Shown: positions 52,834 through 61,852 of the stretch, piece by piece | Layout of the letters: each line of letters starts with the position of its first letter | How positions within the stretch are numbered: position 1 is the first letter of the stretch | Origin: Planctomycetota bacterium | GTDB taxonomy: Bacteria; Planctomycetota; Planctomycetia; Planctomycetales; Planctomycetaceae | Assembly (NCBI GenBank): GCA_016872645.1 | Contig: VGZH01000007.1 | Location: forward strand, 25,626-89,625 | Reading direction: 5' to 3' | Length of the DNA stretch: 64,000 nucleotides | Notes under the pieces: generated by a model | Database searches by the model: none | What the model saw: only the letters and a program-made list of their open reading frames with translations | Told to the model about the DNA's origin: nothing | Program-made: the position numbers and the translations under genes

Positions 52834-55800
52834 CTACGACGATGACGTGTCCGTCTTCGGAGCGAAGCCTCGACGCAGTGTGTTCTCGGTGATGCTGATC
52901 GGGATGACAAATTGCAGCAGGTAGTCGGCACCGCCCGCTTTTGTGCCGATGCCGCTGAGCTTGAAGCCGCCGAAGGGTTGGCGGTTGACAAGCGCGCCGG
53001 TGATCGGGCGGTTGAGGTACAGGTTTCCGACTTGGAGCTCGCGGCGGGCGCGGGCGAGGTTGTGCGGGCTGCGGCTGTAGATGCCGCCGGTCAGGGCATA
53101 GTCGGTCGAGTTCGCGATCGTGAACGCCTCGTCGAGGTTCTTCGCTTTGAGCACGCAGAGCACCGGACCGAAGATTTCTTCTTGAGCGAGTCGGGAATCG
53201 GGAGTGACATCCGCGAAGACGTGCGGCGCGACGTAGTGACCCTCCTTCGCGAGCTTCGGCGGGACTTCACTCGCGACGGCGACTCGGAACTCGCGTGAGC
53301 CGATCTCGATGTATTCGGCGATTCGGTCGCGAGCGTCGGAGTCGATGACCGGCGGGACGAACGTGCCGGCATCTTCGGCCGGGCCGAGCTTCAGGCTCTT
53401 GACCGCTCCGGTCAGACGTTCGAGGAACTGGTCGTAGGCTCCGTCGAGCACGATGACTCGCGAGCATGCTGAGCACTTCTGTCCCGCGTAGCCGAACGCC
53501 GACTGCACGACCCCAAGCACCGCTTCGTCGAGGTCGGCGTCGTCATCGACGATGATCGCGTTCTTGCCTCCCATCTCCGCAATGACCTTCTTGACGCCGT
53601 GCAGGTGCATGTCGACAGCGGCCGCTTGCCGATTGATTTCGAGACCAACCGCCCGCGAGCCAGTGAAGGCGATCACATCGACATCGGGACTTTGGACGAG
53701 CGTCGGGCCGATCTCTTCGCCGATCCCCGGCAGGAAATTGACGACGCCGTCGGGCAGGCCGGACTCCAACAGGATGTCCATGAACTTGGCGGCGACAACC
53801 GACGATTGCTCGGCGGGTTTGATGACGACCGTGTTGCCCATCGCCAGTGCGGCGACGGTCATGCCGGTCAGGATTGCCAGCGGAAAATTCCACGGTGCGA
53901 TGACGACCACCACGCCGCGTGGGCGGTAGTGGAATTCGTTCTCTTCGCCCGCCAGATCGACTCGTTGCGGCTGCGACATCGCCAGCATTTGTTCGGCGTA
54001 GAAGCGGCAGAAGTCGATCGCCTCGGCGACTTCGCCGTCCGCATCCTCCCACGGCTTGCCGACTTCGTGGACAATCCACGCGGCAAGGTCCATGCGCTGG
54101 TCGCTCAGTTGCTTGGCGACCAAGTTCAAATGCTCGGCCCGATACTTCGGATCGACCCGCGACCAGCCAGCGAACGCGACCTTAGCAGCGTCGACCGCTC
54201 GTTCGGCGTCATGCTTCGTCGCAGAGGAGACCTTGCCGACCGTAACACCTCGATGCGATGGGCTGCTCGACGCAATCGAGCCTTTGGTCTCGACGATTCG
54301 GCCATTGATGACCAGCGGGTACTCGTTGCCGAATTCGCTTTTGACATCGGCCAATGCTTCTTGAAACGCCTTGCGATTGGCAGCTTGAGCGAAGTCGGTC
54401 GGTGGTTCGTTTTGGAACATGCTAGCTTCCTGACAGGTTTCAGTGTTGAGTCGGAACGCGCTAGCGTCCGGTTGGTCGTTGGTTTTGGTTTCGAGCCGGA
54501 CGCTAGCGCGTTCCGGCTGATCAAGGCGACCGATGGGCGGAGCGAACAGCGACTCGACGGTGACTTTCTCCGCGAGGCTGTGTCGCAGGAACGAATCGTT
54601 CGACGTGTTTTCCAGCAACCGGCGGACGAGGTACGCCATGCCGGGGATCAGTTCGCCAAACGGCGTATAGATTCGGACGCGGTGTCCCATTTCGGCGAAG
54701 AGTTGCGCTTGCTCGGCCGCCATGCCGTACAGCATTTGGATTTCGTAGGCTTCGATCGGCACCTTGAGCTGTCGCGCCCAAGCGATGCCATTCGCGAGGC
54801 TCCGCAAGTTGTGGCTGGCAAGCGCGGGACGCAGCAGTTGGTAGTTCTCGAGGAGCACTCGGGTGAGCTTTTCAAAGTTCGCGTCCGATTGCCACTTCTC
54901 TTGGAAAACCGGCACCGGCCAGCCGCGCAGTTCGGCCGAGACCGTTTCGTAGTCCCAGTACGCTCCTTTCACAAGCCGCACCGTCACCGATGTGCCGCGC
55001 TTCTTCGACCACTTCAGCAGTCGTTGCAGATCGGACTCGGCATCGGGCAGATACGCTTGAATGACGATGCCGACGTCGGCGAAATCGCGGAACTCGTCCT
55101 CCATCAGCACCTGTTGGAAGATGTCGAAGGTCAAATCCTTGAAGGCGTATTGCTCCATATCGACGTGGATGTAGGTCCCATGCTCGCGAGCTGCTCGCAG
55201 GATCGGGCGCAGACGAGTGAGGACTTCGTCAGTCGTACCGCGCGGATCGACGGGCCGAAAGTGCGAACAGAGAGCCGACAACTTCAGCGACACGTTGACA
55301 CGCGGAATCGTACCGAGGTGATCGCAGTCGATCTGACAGTCCTCCGGCCATTGATTGGCCTGTTCCGCGAGTCCGGCGATCAAGTGAAGGTACTGCTGCT
55401 GATAAGTGTCCGATTCGGCGGCCGAAATTGTGGCCTCGCCCAGCAGATCGAGCGTGAAGGCGAAGCCCTGCTTCCGCAACTTGCCGACCGCCGCCGAAAC
55501 TTCATCGACTGTCGAACCGGCGATGAACCGCTGCGCCATCCGCGTGGCGTTCGACCGCGCATTCACGGCCAACGCTCGGCCGAGCACGGTATTCGGCTCG
55601 GCCCAATCGAGCACCAGCCGAGCCGCTCCCGGCAAGTGCGTACTGACTTCCTCAAAGTATTCCTGCAAATGCTGAGCGACCGCCGCGTGCGTCTTCAGTC
55701 GAGGGAGCACATCGACAAAACGAAACATCTGCACTTTGACCGCCTCGTCCCCCATCGCCCACGACAGGATGCGGTCTTCCCACCAACGCTTCTCGAAGAT

Positions 55801-55947
55801 CGATGCCTTGCGACGATGCAGATGCTCGAACAGATAGCGACCGATCTCCTGCGTCGTCTCTTCGACACGACCTTCCAGATCGCTCGGCTGTTTGGATTCA
55901 GCAGCCGGCTTCGCAGTTGCGGACGCAGACGGTTTCTTCTTGGCCAC
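52834..55947 (-). CDS. putA: Proline dehydrogenase/P5C dehydrogenase fusion (PutA-type)
   Basis: The 1037-residue bifunctional enzyme converts proline to glutamate. The PRODH half includes YIHVDMEQYAFKDLTFDIF, VRLVKGAYWDYE, EIQMLYGMAAEQAQLF and VRIYTPFGELIPGMAYLVRR. The second half, from about residue 510, is a complete RocA-type P5C dehydrogenase (NEPPTDFAQAANRKAF, NEYPLVINGR, VVIAPWNFPLAI, VIAEMGGKNAIIVDDDADLD, FGYAGQKCSACSRV with catalytic Cys near 823). The linker (about 478-500) contains a palindrome. I chose GTG 55947; GGGAGA lies upstream. Divergent from the thioredoxin-like gene. Confidence 0.92.
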   Translation of the reverse strand: MAKKKPSASATAKPAAESKQPSDLEGRVEETTQEIGRYLFEHLHRRKASIFEKRWWEDRILSWAMGDEAVKVQMFRFVDVLPRLKTHAAVAQHLQEYFEEVSTHLPGAARLVLDWAEPNTVLGRALAVNARSNATRMAQRFIAGSTVDEVSAAVGKLRKQGFAFTLDLLGEATISAAESDTYQQQYLHLIAGLAEQANQWPEDCQIDCDHLGTIPRVNVSLKLSALCSHFRPVDPRGTTDEVLTRLRPILRAAREHGTYIHVDMEQYAFKDLTFDIFQQVLMEDEFRDFADVGIVIQAYLPDAESDLQRLLKWSKKRGTSVTVRLVKGAYWDYETVSAELRGWPVPVFQEKWQSDANFEKLTRVLLENYQLLRPALASHNLRSLANGIAWARQLKVPIEAYEIQMLYGMAAEQAQLFAEMGHRVRIYTPFGELIPGMAYLVRRLLENTSNDSFLRHSLAEKVTVESLFAPPIGRLDQPERASVRLETKTNDQPDASAFRLNTETCQEASMFQNEPPTDFAQAANRKAFQEALADVKSEFGNEYPLVINGRIVETKGSIASSSPSHRGVTVGKVSSATKHDAERAVDAAKVAFAGWSRVDPKYRAEHLNLVAKQLSDQRMDLAAWIVHEVGKPWEDADGEVAEAIDFCRFYAEQMLAMSQPQRVDLAGEENEFHYRPRGVVVVIAPWNFPLAILTGMTVAALAMGNTVVIKPAEQSSVVAAKFMDILLESGLPDGVVNFLPGIGEEIGPTLVQSPDVDVIAFTGSRAVGLEINRQAAAVDMHLHGVKKVIAEMGGKNAIIVDDDADLDEAVLGVVQSAFGYAGQKCSACSRVIVLDGAYDQFLERLTGAVKSLKLGPAEDAGTFVPPVIDSDARDRIAEYIEIGSREFRVAVASEVPPKLAKEGHYVAPHVFADVTPDSRLAQEEIFGPVLCVLKAKNLDEAFTIANSTDYALTGGIYSRSPHNLARARRELQVGNLYLNRPITGALVNRQPFGGFKLSGIGTKAGGADYLLQFVIPISITENTLRRGFAPKTDTSSS
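54452..54515. repeat. Perfect inverted repeat in the putA linker
   Basis: CGGAACGCGCTAGCGTCCGG (54452-54471) and CCGGACGCTAGCGCGTTCCG (54496-54515) are perfect 20-base reverse complements separated by 24 bases. They lie between the PRODH and P5CDH domains, just before an AGGAAG and an in-frame ATG (54420). This looks like a former intergenic element read through in frame. Confidence 0.8.
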
Positions 55948-56076
55948 GAGCAATTCGTCTCCCACGCGGATCGCCAGCTTCGACACCGGCAAGCCGACTC
56001 GGCACAATGTCTCCCCGCCAGCGACAGCGGATCGAGGATTGTCGCGGCTCACCCCAGAATCGCAAGAAAGTCTTCC
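55948..56076. promoter_or_regulatory. Divergent promoter region of putA and the thioredoxin-like gene
   Basis: A 129-base gap between divergent genes must hold both promoters. No perfect operator palindrome stands out. The frame of putA is open upstream, so the exact start also affects this boundary. Confidence 0.45.
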
Positions 56077-56640
56077 ATGCTCGATTACGCCAAAGTTTTT
56101 GAAAGCGGTTTGTCGTATTCCAACTTTCTGGCCAAGTACGGCACGCCGGAGCAACGGCAACGCTGGGAAGGACTGCACGCTCAAGTGCGGCTGACCGACG
56201 CTCAGCGGCACTTGCTGGCGAGCTTCAAACGGAAGATGCCGGTAATCGTGTTGGCCGGAGCCTGGTGCGGCGACTGCGTCAATCAGTGCCCGATCTTCGA
56301 CCACTTCGCCGCCGCAACGAACTGCATCAACCTCCGCTTCTACGACCGCGACGCAAACCCGGAACTGGCGGCCGAGCTGTCCGTCTGCGGAGCCGCTCGC
56401 GTTCCGGCGGTGCTGTTCCTCAGCGAGGACTGGTTCCGCTGTGCTCAGTACGGCGATCGCACGCTGTCGAAGTACCGACAGATGACCGCCGACTTCGCCG
56501 GAGCTGCCTGCCCCACCGGCATCGGCTCGCCAGAGAAATCACTGCTCGACAACGTCGTCCAAGAGTGGCTCAACGAATTCGAGCGTGTGCAACTCATGTT
56601 GCGAACGTCCGGCCGACTGCGAACGCTGCACGGCGATTGA
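56077..56640 (+). CDS. Thioredoxin-like protein (WCGDC)
   Basis: Product of 187 residues. An N-terminal helical part (AKVFESGLSYSNFLAKYGTP) precedes a thioredoxin-type fold with VIVLAGAWCGDCVNQCPIFD. The active site is Cys64-Gly-Asp-Cys67, a CxxC variant also found in family members used as monothiol or redox adaptors, and the Pro of GAARVPAVLFL fits the cis-Pro. No signal peptide. ATG 56077 follows an AAGAAAG. Confidence 0.87.
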   Translation: MLDYAKVFESGLSYSNFLAKYGTPEQRQRWEGLHAQVRLTDAQRHLLASFKRKMPVIVLAGAWCGDCVNQCPIFDHFAAATNCINLRFYDRDANPELAAELSVCGAARVPAVLFLSEDWFRCAQYGDRTLSKYRQMTADFAGAACPTGIGSPEKSLLDNVVQEWLNEFERVQLMLRTSGRLRTLHGD

Positions 56641-56648
56641 CCTCGGTC

Positions 56649-56745
56649 GAGTATCCCAAAGCGTCAGTGAGGGCGCGCGCTTCGCCGACCCGCAGAATCC
56701 AAGTTTGTTGAAGCGTCCGCTCTCGCTGACGCTTCGGGTTACGAG
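56649..56745. repeat. Palindrome between the thioredoxin-like and FAH genes
   Basis: GAGTATCCCAAAGCGTCAGTGAG and CTCGCTGACGCTTCGGGTTACGAG pair imperfectly over about 24 bases with a 50-base loop. It is followed by ATTTTCC. It probably belongs to the same element population that reaches into the SbcC-like gene. Confidence 0.6.
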
Positions 56746-56780
56746 ATTTTCCGAACGTGCCCTCCACGAAAGGTTTCTCC

Positions 56781-57713
56781 ATGCGACTCTGCCGATTCGA
56801 ACTTCAACAGTCACAACAAATCGGTTTCTTCGACGACACGACGGTCATGCCGTTGGCCGCAGCCGCGGCGAAAGTCGGCGTTTCGCTTCCACCGATAGAC
56901 GGACTGACGACCGCATTACCCGGAGGCAGCCACCGAAAAACCGTCGAAGGCATTCAGCAGCGACTCGCTCAATTGCCGGCCGGCGATCTGGCCGCACTGT
57001 GTGTTCCGAGCAACTCGGTGAAATTGCTGGTTCCGATTCCGTCGCCGACGAAACTGTTGTTGCTGGCCGGTAACTACTCGAAGCACATCGAAGAAGGTGG
57101 CGGTAAGGCGACCGAACGAGAGCAGACGTTTCCGTATGTCTTCATGAAGCCGCCGCTCACGACGCTCAATCACCCCGGCGATCCGGTTCGCATTCCGGAG
57201 GTCTCGCCGAATCACATCGACTGGGAATTGGAACTCGGCGTCATCATCGGCCGCACGGCGAAGAACGTGAAAGAGGCGGACGCGCTTAACTACGTCGCTG
57301 GCTACACCGTCGTGAACGACATCTCCGACCGCAAGTTCCGACCGAACCCTGGCCGTTTGCAGCGAGAGAAGGACGGCTTCTTCGATTGGCTGCACGGCAA
57401 ATGGCACGACACGTTCTGCCCGATGGGTCCGTGCGTCCTTCCTGCCGATGAACTTGCCGATCCGCAGACGCTGCACATGACGCTCAAGGTCAACGGCCAC
57501 GTTGAGCAAGACGGCTCGACCGCCGAGATGGTCTTCCCTGTCGCCGCGATCATCGAGTTCATCTCATCTTTCGTGACGCTCGTCCCGGGAGACATCATTT
57601 CGACCGGAACCACGTCCGGCGTCGGCCACGCGAAGGGCAAGTTCTTGAAAGCCGGCGACGTGATGGAGGCGTCGATTGAGCAGATCGGGACGCTGCGCAG
57701 CCCGGTGGTGTGA
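56781..57713 (+). CDS. Fumarylacetoacetate hydrolase family protein
   Basis: Product of 310 residues of the FAH fold: LLLAGNYSKHIEEGGGKA, PYVFMKPPLTTLNHPGDPV, HIDWELELGVIIGRTAKNV (metal Glu pair), YTVVNDISDRKFRP, WLHGKWHDTFCPMGPCVLPA and IISTGTTSGVGHAKGKFLKAGD. This is the set of 2-keto-type hydratases, decarboxylases or acylpyruvases. ATG 56781 is preferred to GTG 56757. A palindrome forms a shared terminator with the convergent aminotransferase. Confidence 0.9.
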   Translation: MRLCRFELQQSQQIGFFDDTTVMPLAAAAAKVGVSLPPIDGLTTALPGGSHRKTVEGIQQRLAQLPAGDLAALCVPSNSVKLLVPIPSPTKLLLLAGNYSKHIEEGGGKATEREQTFPYVFMKPPLTTLNHPGDPVRIPEVSPNHIDWELELGVIIGRTAKNVKEADALNYVAGYTVVNDISDRKFRPNPGRLQREKDGFFDWLHGKWHDTFCPMGPCVLPADELADPQTLHMTLKVNGHVEQDGSTAEMVFPVAAIIEFISSFVTLVPGDIISTGTTSGVGHAKGKFLKAGDVMEASIEQIGTLRSPVV

Positions 57714-57722
57714 CTTCAAACG

Positions 57723-57775
57723 AGCACGACGCACCAGCGAGTGGCTGAAACGGCCACTTTCTAACGCGTCGTGCT
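57723..57775. terminator. AGCACGAC-family palindrome between convergent genes
   Basis: AGCACGACGC pairs perfectly with GCGTCGTGCT, with an inner GTGGC/GCCAC pair. It lies between the FAH stop and the stop of the reverse-strand aminotransferase, so it may be a bidirectional terminator. Third copy of the family in the window. Confidence 0.65.
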
Positions 57776-58692
57776 TATGAACGCGCTGCGAATTGTGCGA
57801 CGACATCCAGACCGACCAGTTCGCTCCAAGCACAGATCAAGCGTCGATATATCGCTCCCGGTTGGCCGTCCCCAATTGCCACGCCGTTGATCTTCGTTAC
57901 CGGGCACAAGCCGTAGGGAGTGCTCGCCAGGAATGCCTCGTCTGCGTTCATCACCGAGAAGACTTGAGTGTCCCGTTCGACGAATGGAATGCCGAGCTTC
58001 GCGGCGAGTTCGATCACGATCGCTCGGCTGACGCCCGGAAGCGTGTTTCGCAGAGTCGGCGAGACGATCGTGCCGCGCTCGACGATCAAGAAGTTTGCTC
58101 CGCTCGTCTCCGTCACATTGCCGTCCAGGTCTAACAACAGCGCCAGCGCATTCGGATCGGCCAGCCGGGCCTCTTGGTCGGCGAGGTAATAATGCATGCG
58201 GCTGCGATACTTCATCTTCGGGTCGTAGCACTGCGGCGGGACGTGCCGAATGCTCGGCGTAACGACGTGTGCTCCGTGCTTCACCCGCTCGGCCCACTGA
58301 GCGAACGGCATCGGAAACGTGTGCATGACGATCGTCGGCCCACTGCGCACCGGCGTCCCCGGCACGGCGACATACGAGCTGTACTCGCCCGCCGTCACGA
58401 AATGAATCAGGCCGAGTTCATCCTCCGCCTCGATCAGCTTCGTGTTGTGCGCCAGCAGTTCGCGCGACGTGGCGACGAGTTGCTGCTGGCTCATGCCGAT
58501 GTCGAAGCGAACGTACTTCAGCGACCGAAACAGCCGCGCAACGTGATCTTCCAAACGAAATGGCTGATGCCGAAACGTCCGAGTCATCTCGGTCACGGTC
58601 GCACCGAGCACGACTCCCGCGTCATAGATTTTCAAACTCGCCTGCGAGGCGGGAATCATCTGGCCGTTAAGAAACACAAGCGGTTCGGGCAT
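57775..58692 (-). CDS. Class IV PLP aminotransferase (BCAT/DAAT/ADCL type)
   Basis: The 305-residue enzyme has the class IV fold: LVFLNGQMIPASQASLKIYDAGV, FRLEDHVARLFRSLKYV, PKMKYRSRMHYYLADQEA (Schiff-base Lys, probably Lys161), LLLDLDGNVTETSGANFLIV and a PLP-phosphate segment around SPTLRNTLPGVSRAIVIELAA. It could be a branched-chain aminotransferase, a D-amino acid aminotransferase or aminodeoxychorismate lyase; residues seen here do not decide. ATG 58692 with CGAGAG upstream. Confidence 0.88.
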   Translation of the reverse strand: MPEPLVFLNGQMIPASQASLKIYDAGVVLGATVTEMTRTFRHQPFRLEDHVARLFRSLKYVRFDIGMSQQQLVATSRELLAHNTKLIEAEDELGLIHFVTAGEYSSYVAVPGTPVRSGPTIVMHTFPMPFAQWAERVKHGAHVVTPSIRHVPPQCYDPKMKYRSRMHYYLADQEARLADPNALALLLDLDGNVTETSGANFLIVERGTIVSPTLRNTLPGVSRAIVIELAAKLGIPFVERDTQVFSVMNADEAFLASTPYGLCPVTKINGVAIGDGQPGAIYRRLICAWSELVGLDVVAQFAARS

Positions 58693-58705
58693 CGTAGCTC
58701 TCGTA

Positions 58706-58768
58706 GGATGGGCACTCCTGCCCGTCCCTTTCGTTGAACCAAACACAGGACGGGCAAGAGTGCCCATC
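58706..58768. repeat. Palindrome of the GGATGGGCACTC family
   Basis: GGATGGGCACTCCTGCCCGTCC and GGACGGGCAAGAGTGCCCATC are near-perfect inverted repeats around a 20-base loop. It fills the gap between two reverse-strand genes, ending three bases before the stop of the lyase gene. Confidence 0.75.
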
Positions 58769-58771
58769 GCA

Positions 58772-59671
58772 TTAAAGCACCTCATCCACAGTCGCTATCA
58801 GTTTTGCGATCTCCGCGTCGTCCCAGGGTTTGTCGAGCGTTCCCAGTGGAGCACGCGGCATCCCGATGTCGAGACTGTATTTCACACGCATCGCCGCTCG
58901 GAAGAACGACCAGATCGAACCGGACGCGATGACCTTCGCGATCACCTGTTGGAAGGCCAACATGAAGGTGCGAGCTTTCTCAACTTGTCCCGCGACCATT
59001 GCCTCGCGAGCGCGCCGACATGCGGGGCCGAAGACGTTGTAGAACGTCCCGATCGCTCCGATCGAACCGGACAGCACCGCCTGACACATCACCTCGTCCG
59101 CGCCGCTGAAGAGCTGCAGCCGGTCACCGGCGAACGAGTGAATCAAGCCGAACAAATACAAATCGCCACTGGTGATCTTCATCCCGGCGATGTTCGGCAG
59201 CGACAGGATGCGCTCGGTGTATTCCTTCGCTCCGACCGACAGTTTTTGTGCCAGTTCGATGTGATACACGAACAGCGGCAACTCCGACGCCGCACCGATG
59301 CGGCGGTAATGCTCGAAGACCACGTCGGCCGAGTGCGGGTAATAAATCGGAGCGACCGTCGAAACCGCATCGGCTCCAACTTTCGCCGCGTGCTTCGCCA
59401 GAGTCACCGCATCGTCTGTCGCGACCGCTCCGATATGCGCCATGATCGGGATGCGTCCGGCACTCGCCTTTACGCAGCGCTCGACAATCCCTTGCCGTTC
59501 CTCAACCGTCAGCAACGGCCACTGTCCCGTCGAGCCCGTCACGTACAGGCCGTCGAGCCCTTGCTTCGCAAACAGATCGACCAACTTCTCAACCACATCC
59601 AACGCCGGTTTGCCATCCGCCCCAAACGGAGTCACCAGCGCCGGCCACATCCCACTAAATCGACGAGTCAT
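58772..59671 (-). CDS. Dihydrodipicolinate synthase/N-acetylneuraminate lyase family protein
   Basis: The 299-residue class I aldolase has GMWPALVTPFGADGKPALDV, VTGSTGQWPLLTVEER, PLFVYHIEL (general-acid Tyr136) and NIAGMKITSGDLYLFG (Schiff-base Lys165). The family includes DapA, NanA, 2-keto-3-deoxy sugar-acid aldolases and 4-hydroxy-2-oxoglutarate lyases; substrate not decided. ATG 59671 follows AGGGGAAAA. Possibly one transcript with the aminotransferase gene, a palindrome lying between them. Confidence 0.9.
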   Translation of the reverse strand: MTRRFSGMWPALVTPFGADGKPALDVVEKLVDLFAKQGLDGLYVTGSTGQWPLLTVEERQGIVERCVKASAGRIPIMAHIGAVATDDAVTLAKHAAKVGADAVSTVAPIYYPHSADVVFEHYRRIGAASELPLFVYHIELAQKLSVGAKEYTERILSLPNIAGMKITSGDLYLFGLIHSFAGDRLQLFSGADEVMCQAVLSGSIGAIGTFYNVFGPACRRAREAMVAGQVEKARTFMLAFQQVIAKVIASGSIWSFFRAAMRVKYSLDIGMPRAPLGTLDKPWDDAEIAKLIATVDEVL

Positions 59672-59812
59672 TTTTCCCCTTTTGGAATGCGGTGATGCAT
59701 CACCACGTTCCATTGCAGCGAAGCTGCTTTTGTTTGAAATCTGTTACCCACAACCAAAACAAAGCGACTCCACCGCAAATCCAAAGCGGCGGCGCATCGC
59801 CGGACTCCAAAT
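59672..59812. repeat. Palindromic intergenic segment
   Basis: TGGAATGCGGTGATGCATCA...CACGTTCCA forms a self-complementary unit near 59684-59714, and CCAAAGCGGCGGCGCATCGCC near 59780-59808 is a second, related hairpin. The two halves face each other, like other elements here. No gene. Confidence 0.55.
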
Positions 59813-61807
59813 TCAATTCGCTTCTTCCGCTTCGGCCAGTTTCTTCTTGAGCGGACGATAACCGTACTCGTTGAGTATCGCGATCAACCCGCGATCACTG
59901 TTACTGCGAGCCACCGCCGCCATGGCATTCAAGGCGTTATTGAGCGACTCAATAGCCTTCTCCAACTCAGCGATCTGCGTGACCGTGTCCTTTGTCATTT
60001 CGGCAGCGCCCGCCTTTTGAACGGCCTGCGCGAAGCTCAAATACTCCAACGCGAACTCAAATCGCCGGGCCCAATACAACGAAAAGGCCCGGCCTCCTTC
60101 GCGGGCTCGTGTGTTGGCTCGGTACATCTCGTTCATGGCGTTGAGATAGTCGTCGGCGGCGGCTGTGAGTTGCTCAGAGTTCTTGCTCGCGACTTGTTCG
60201 ACAACCCGCAAGTTCACTGGACTGGACATGCCGCCGCCAAAGGGTAGTTGTTCCATGATCTTTTGAGCGTGATGATTCCGCTGGAAGGCGGCGAGCACAC
60301 GGTCGGCGACTTCATCACCACAAGTGGAGTCAATTACTTCGCGGCAGAGTTGCTCGAACGTCAGTACCGATCCAAAGCTGTTGCGGCTGAGCCAATAGAC
60401 GGGCAGGTCAATGTCGCTGATGCCGTCCGGATCGACCACGTAATTGTTGGAACTGAACTGTCGCACCTTCTCGAACGCTGCAGGGAAATCGACGGGGCTG
60501 CTCGGCAAGAACGGTTCTCTTTCAATCAGCAGAACCATCGGCTGGGTGACTTTAGAGGCAATCTGTTGGTCGAGTTGTTCAATCGGCACGAACGCTCGCA
60601 CTGGAAACGAATTCGCGCGAATTCGTACGGCCACGTCTTTGCCATCTGCGCGACGCCAAAAGTGAGGATCGGGAAAGACACGCCGAAAGTCTTGTCGGGA
60701 GACTTTGGCCGCGCGAAATTCCAGATCGACGCCATCAATGGTCGGGTAGGTGTCGAGGTACGCTCGCAGTTGCGTTCGCGCCAATTCCAGCAGCTTTTGA
60801 TTCTGAAAGAATTCCGACTCATCGGCGACGACGTGTGGACCATCGCTTCCTTGCGAGCTGGCCTCCTTCACGAAGGGTCGGAAATTCTCTGGAAACCAAT
60901 CAGGGCGAAGCTGCAACCGCACGGCCATCCCCGCCGCGCGAGCCGCCTCGACGATCCCGTTCAGATGCTGCTGGCCCGCCGCAATGCGATCTTCGTAGGT
61001 CGTCACCGTGGCAAAGCTGGGGTTCTCAAAGTTCTTGGCTCCGCCGAACACCTTGCGGCCGGATGTGTTACCCGATACCGGGTAGACCATATCCGAAAAG
61101 CCCCAGAGACCTTCAGACCGTCGCGAGACTCCGGCGAACTCGAAATGCACAAACGGCTGCGACGCCCGCACATTGATGCTGACTCGATTGAACTTGAGCT
61201 TTGCGAGTTGCTGGAGCACACGGCGATGCTCTTCCACGCTCCATGAACCGGAGTCCATCGGGCCTCGGTTACGGAAGTGCCATTCACGCTCGCGATGCTG
61301 CGGCTCCAGCACGACATCAATGCCATCGAGCTTGAACTCCGGCGGGCTGACCGGATCGAGGTCGCCGAACAGCATCGTTCGAATTCCGAGCCGGTGGCCG
61401 AACTCGGCGGCGGCCCAATACGTCGCGACGGGGCTGCCTCCGCCGACGAGCAAGGCGGGTTTGCTGTTGTGCGTCACGCTGCGGAGCAAGTGGCCTTGGT
61501 CGGTCAGCTTCTTGTCGCCGCTCGGCCAGGAGGCGGCGAACGGTTTCATGCGGGCGTTCGTCTCGGGGCTACCGACGAAGATGACGTGCCGCGCATCGGC
61601 CGGCGCGGTCGTGGCGATCGTCACGTCGGCTTCGTAGACTCGTTTGAGTTGGTGGGCCAGTTCATCCGCCGCGAGGCGTTCCAGCGCGGCAGCCTTCTCG
61701 CTGATGACAATATCCACGCGCGGCGCGGCGATAGATGGCGAGGCAGAGAGGGCAACTGACAAAAACAACGAGGACAGGAATAGTAGACGAAGATGGAATG
61801 CGTTCAT
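59813..61807 (-). CDS. Exported GH67-like/glycoside-hydrolase N-terminal domain protein
   Basis: Product of 664 residues. Signal peptide: FHLRLLFLSSLFLSVALS. The N-terminal part (IVISEKAAALERLAADELAH, VIFVGSPETNA, LLVGGGSPVATYWAAAEFGH) matches the alpha-glucuronidase/GH20-type N-terminal beta domain. A TIM-barrel-like middle (LQQLAKLKFNRVSINVRASQ, then YPTIDGVDLEFRAAKVSRQD) follows, and the C-terminus is helical with NALNAMAAVARSNSD. It could be a polysaccharide-active hydrolase or binding protein; no named activity is claimed. AGGGGAG precedes ATG 61807. Confidence 0.78.
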   Translation of the reverse strand: MNAFHLRLLFLSSLFLSVALSASPSIAAPRVDIVISEKAAALERLAADELAHQLKRVYEADVTIATTAPADARHVIFVGSPETNARMKPFAASWPSGDKKLTDQGHLLRSVTHNSKPALLVGGGSPVATYWAAAEFGHRLGIRTMLFGDLDPVSPPEFKLDGIDVVLEPQHREREWHFRNRGPMDSGSWSVEEHRRVLQQLAKLKFNRVSINVRASQPFVHFEFAGVSRRSEGLWGFSDMVYPVSGNTSGRKVFGGAKNFENPSFATVTTYEDRIAAGQQHLNGIVEAARAAGMAVRLQLRPDWFPENFRPFVKEASSQGSDGPHVVADESEFFQNQKLLELARTQLRAYLDTYPTIDGVDLEFRAAKVSRQDFRRVFPDPHFWRRADGKDVAVRIRANSFPVRAFVPIEQLDQQIASKVTQPMVLLIEREPFLPSSPVDFPAAFEKVRQFSSNNYVVDPDGISDIDLPVYWLSRNSFGSVLTFEQLCREVIDSTCGDEVADRVLAAFQRNHHAQKIMEQLPFGGGMSSPVNLRVVEQVASKNSEQLTAAADDYLNAMNEMYRANTRAREGGRAFSLYWARRFEFALEYLSFAQAVQKAGAAEMTKDTVTQIAELEKAIESLNNALNAMAAVARSNSDRGLIAILNEYGYRPLKKKLAEAEEAN

Positions 61808-61852
61808 TTGTTTTGCTCCCCTTTTTCTGTCAGTCCTGACCGACTTGAACAC

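Noticed and set aside
53599..56640. Forward-strand open frame of about 1000 codons that runs opposite putA and into the thioredoxin-like gene
   Set aside because: Only the last 188 codons are a recognisable protein, starting at ATG 56077. The upstream part is antisense to putA and lacks family-like sequence.
60248..61246. Forward-strand open frame opposite the GH67-like gene
   Set aside because: Antisense to a gene with signal peptide and domain-like sequence; no ribosome site.
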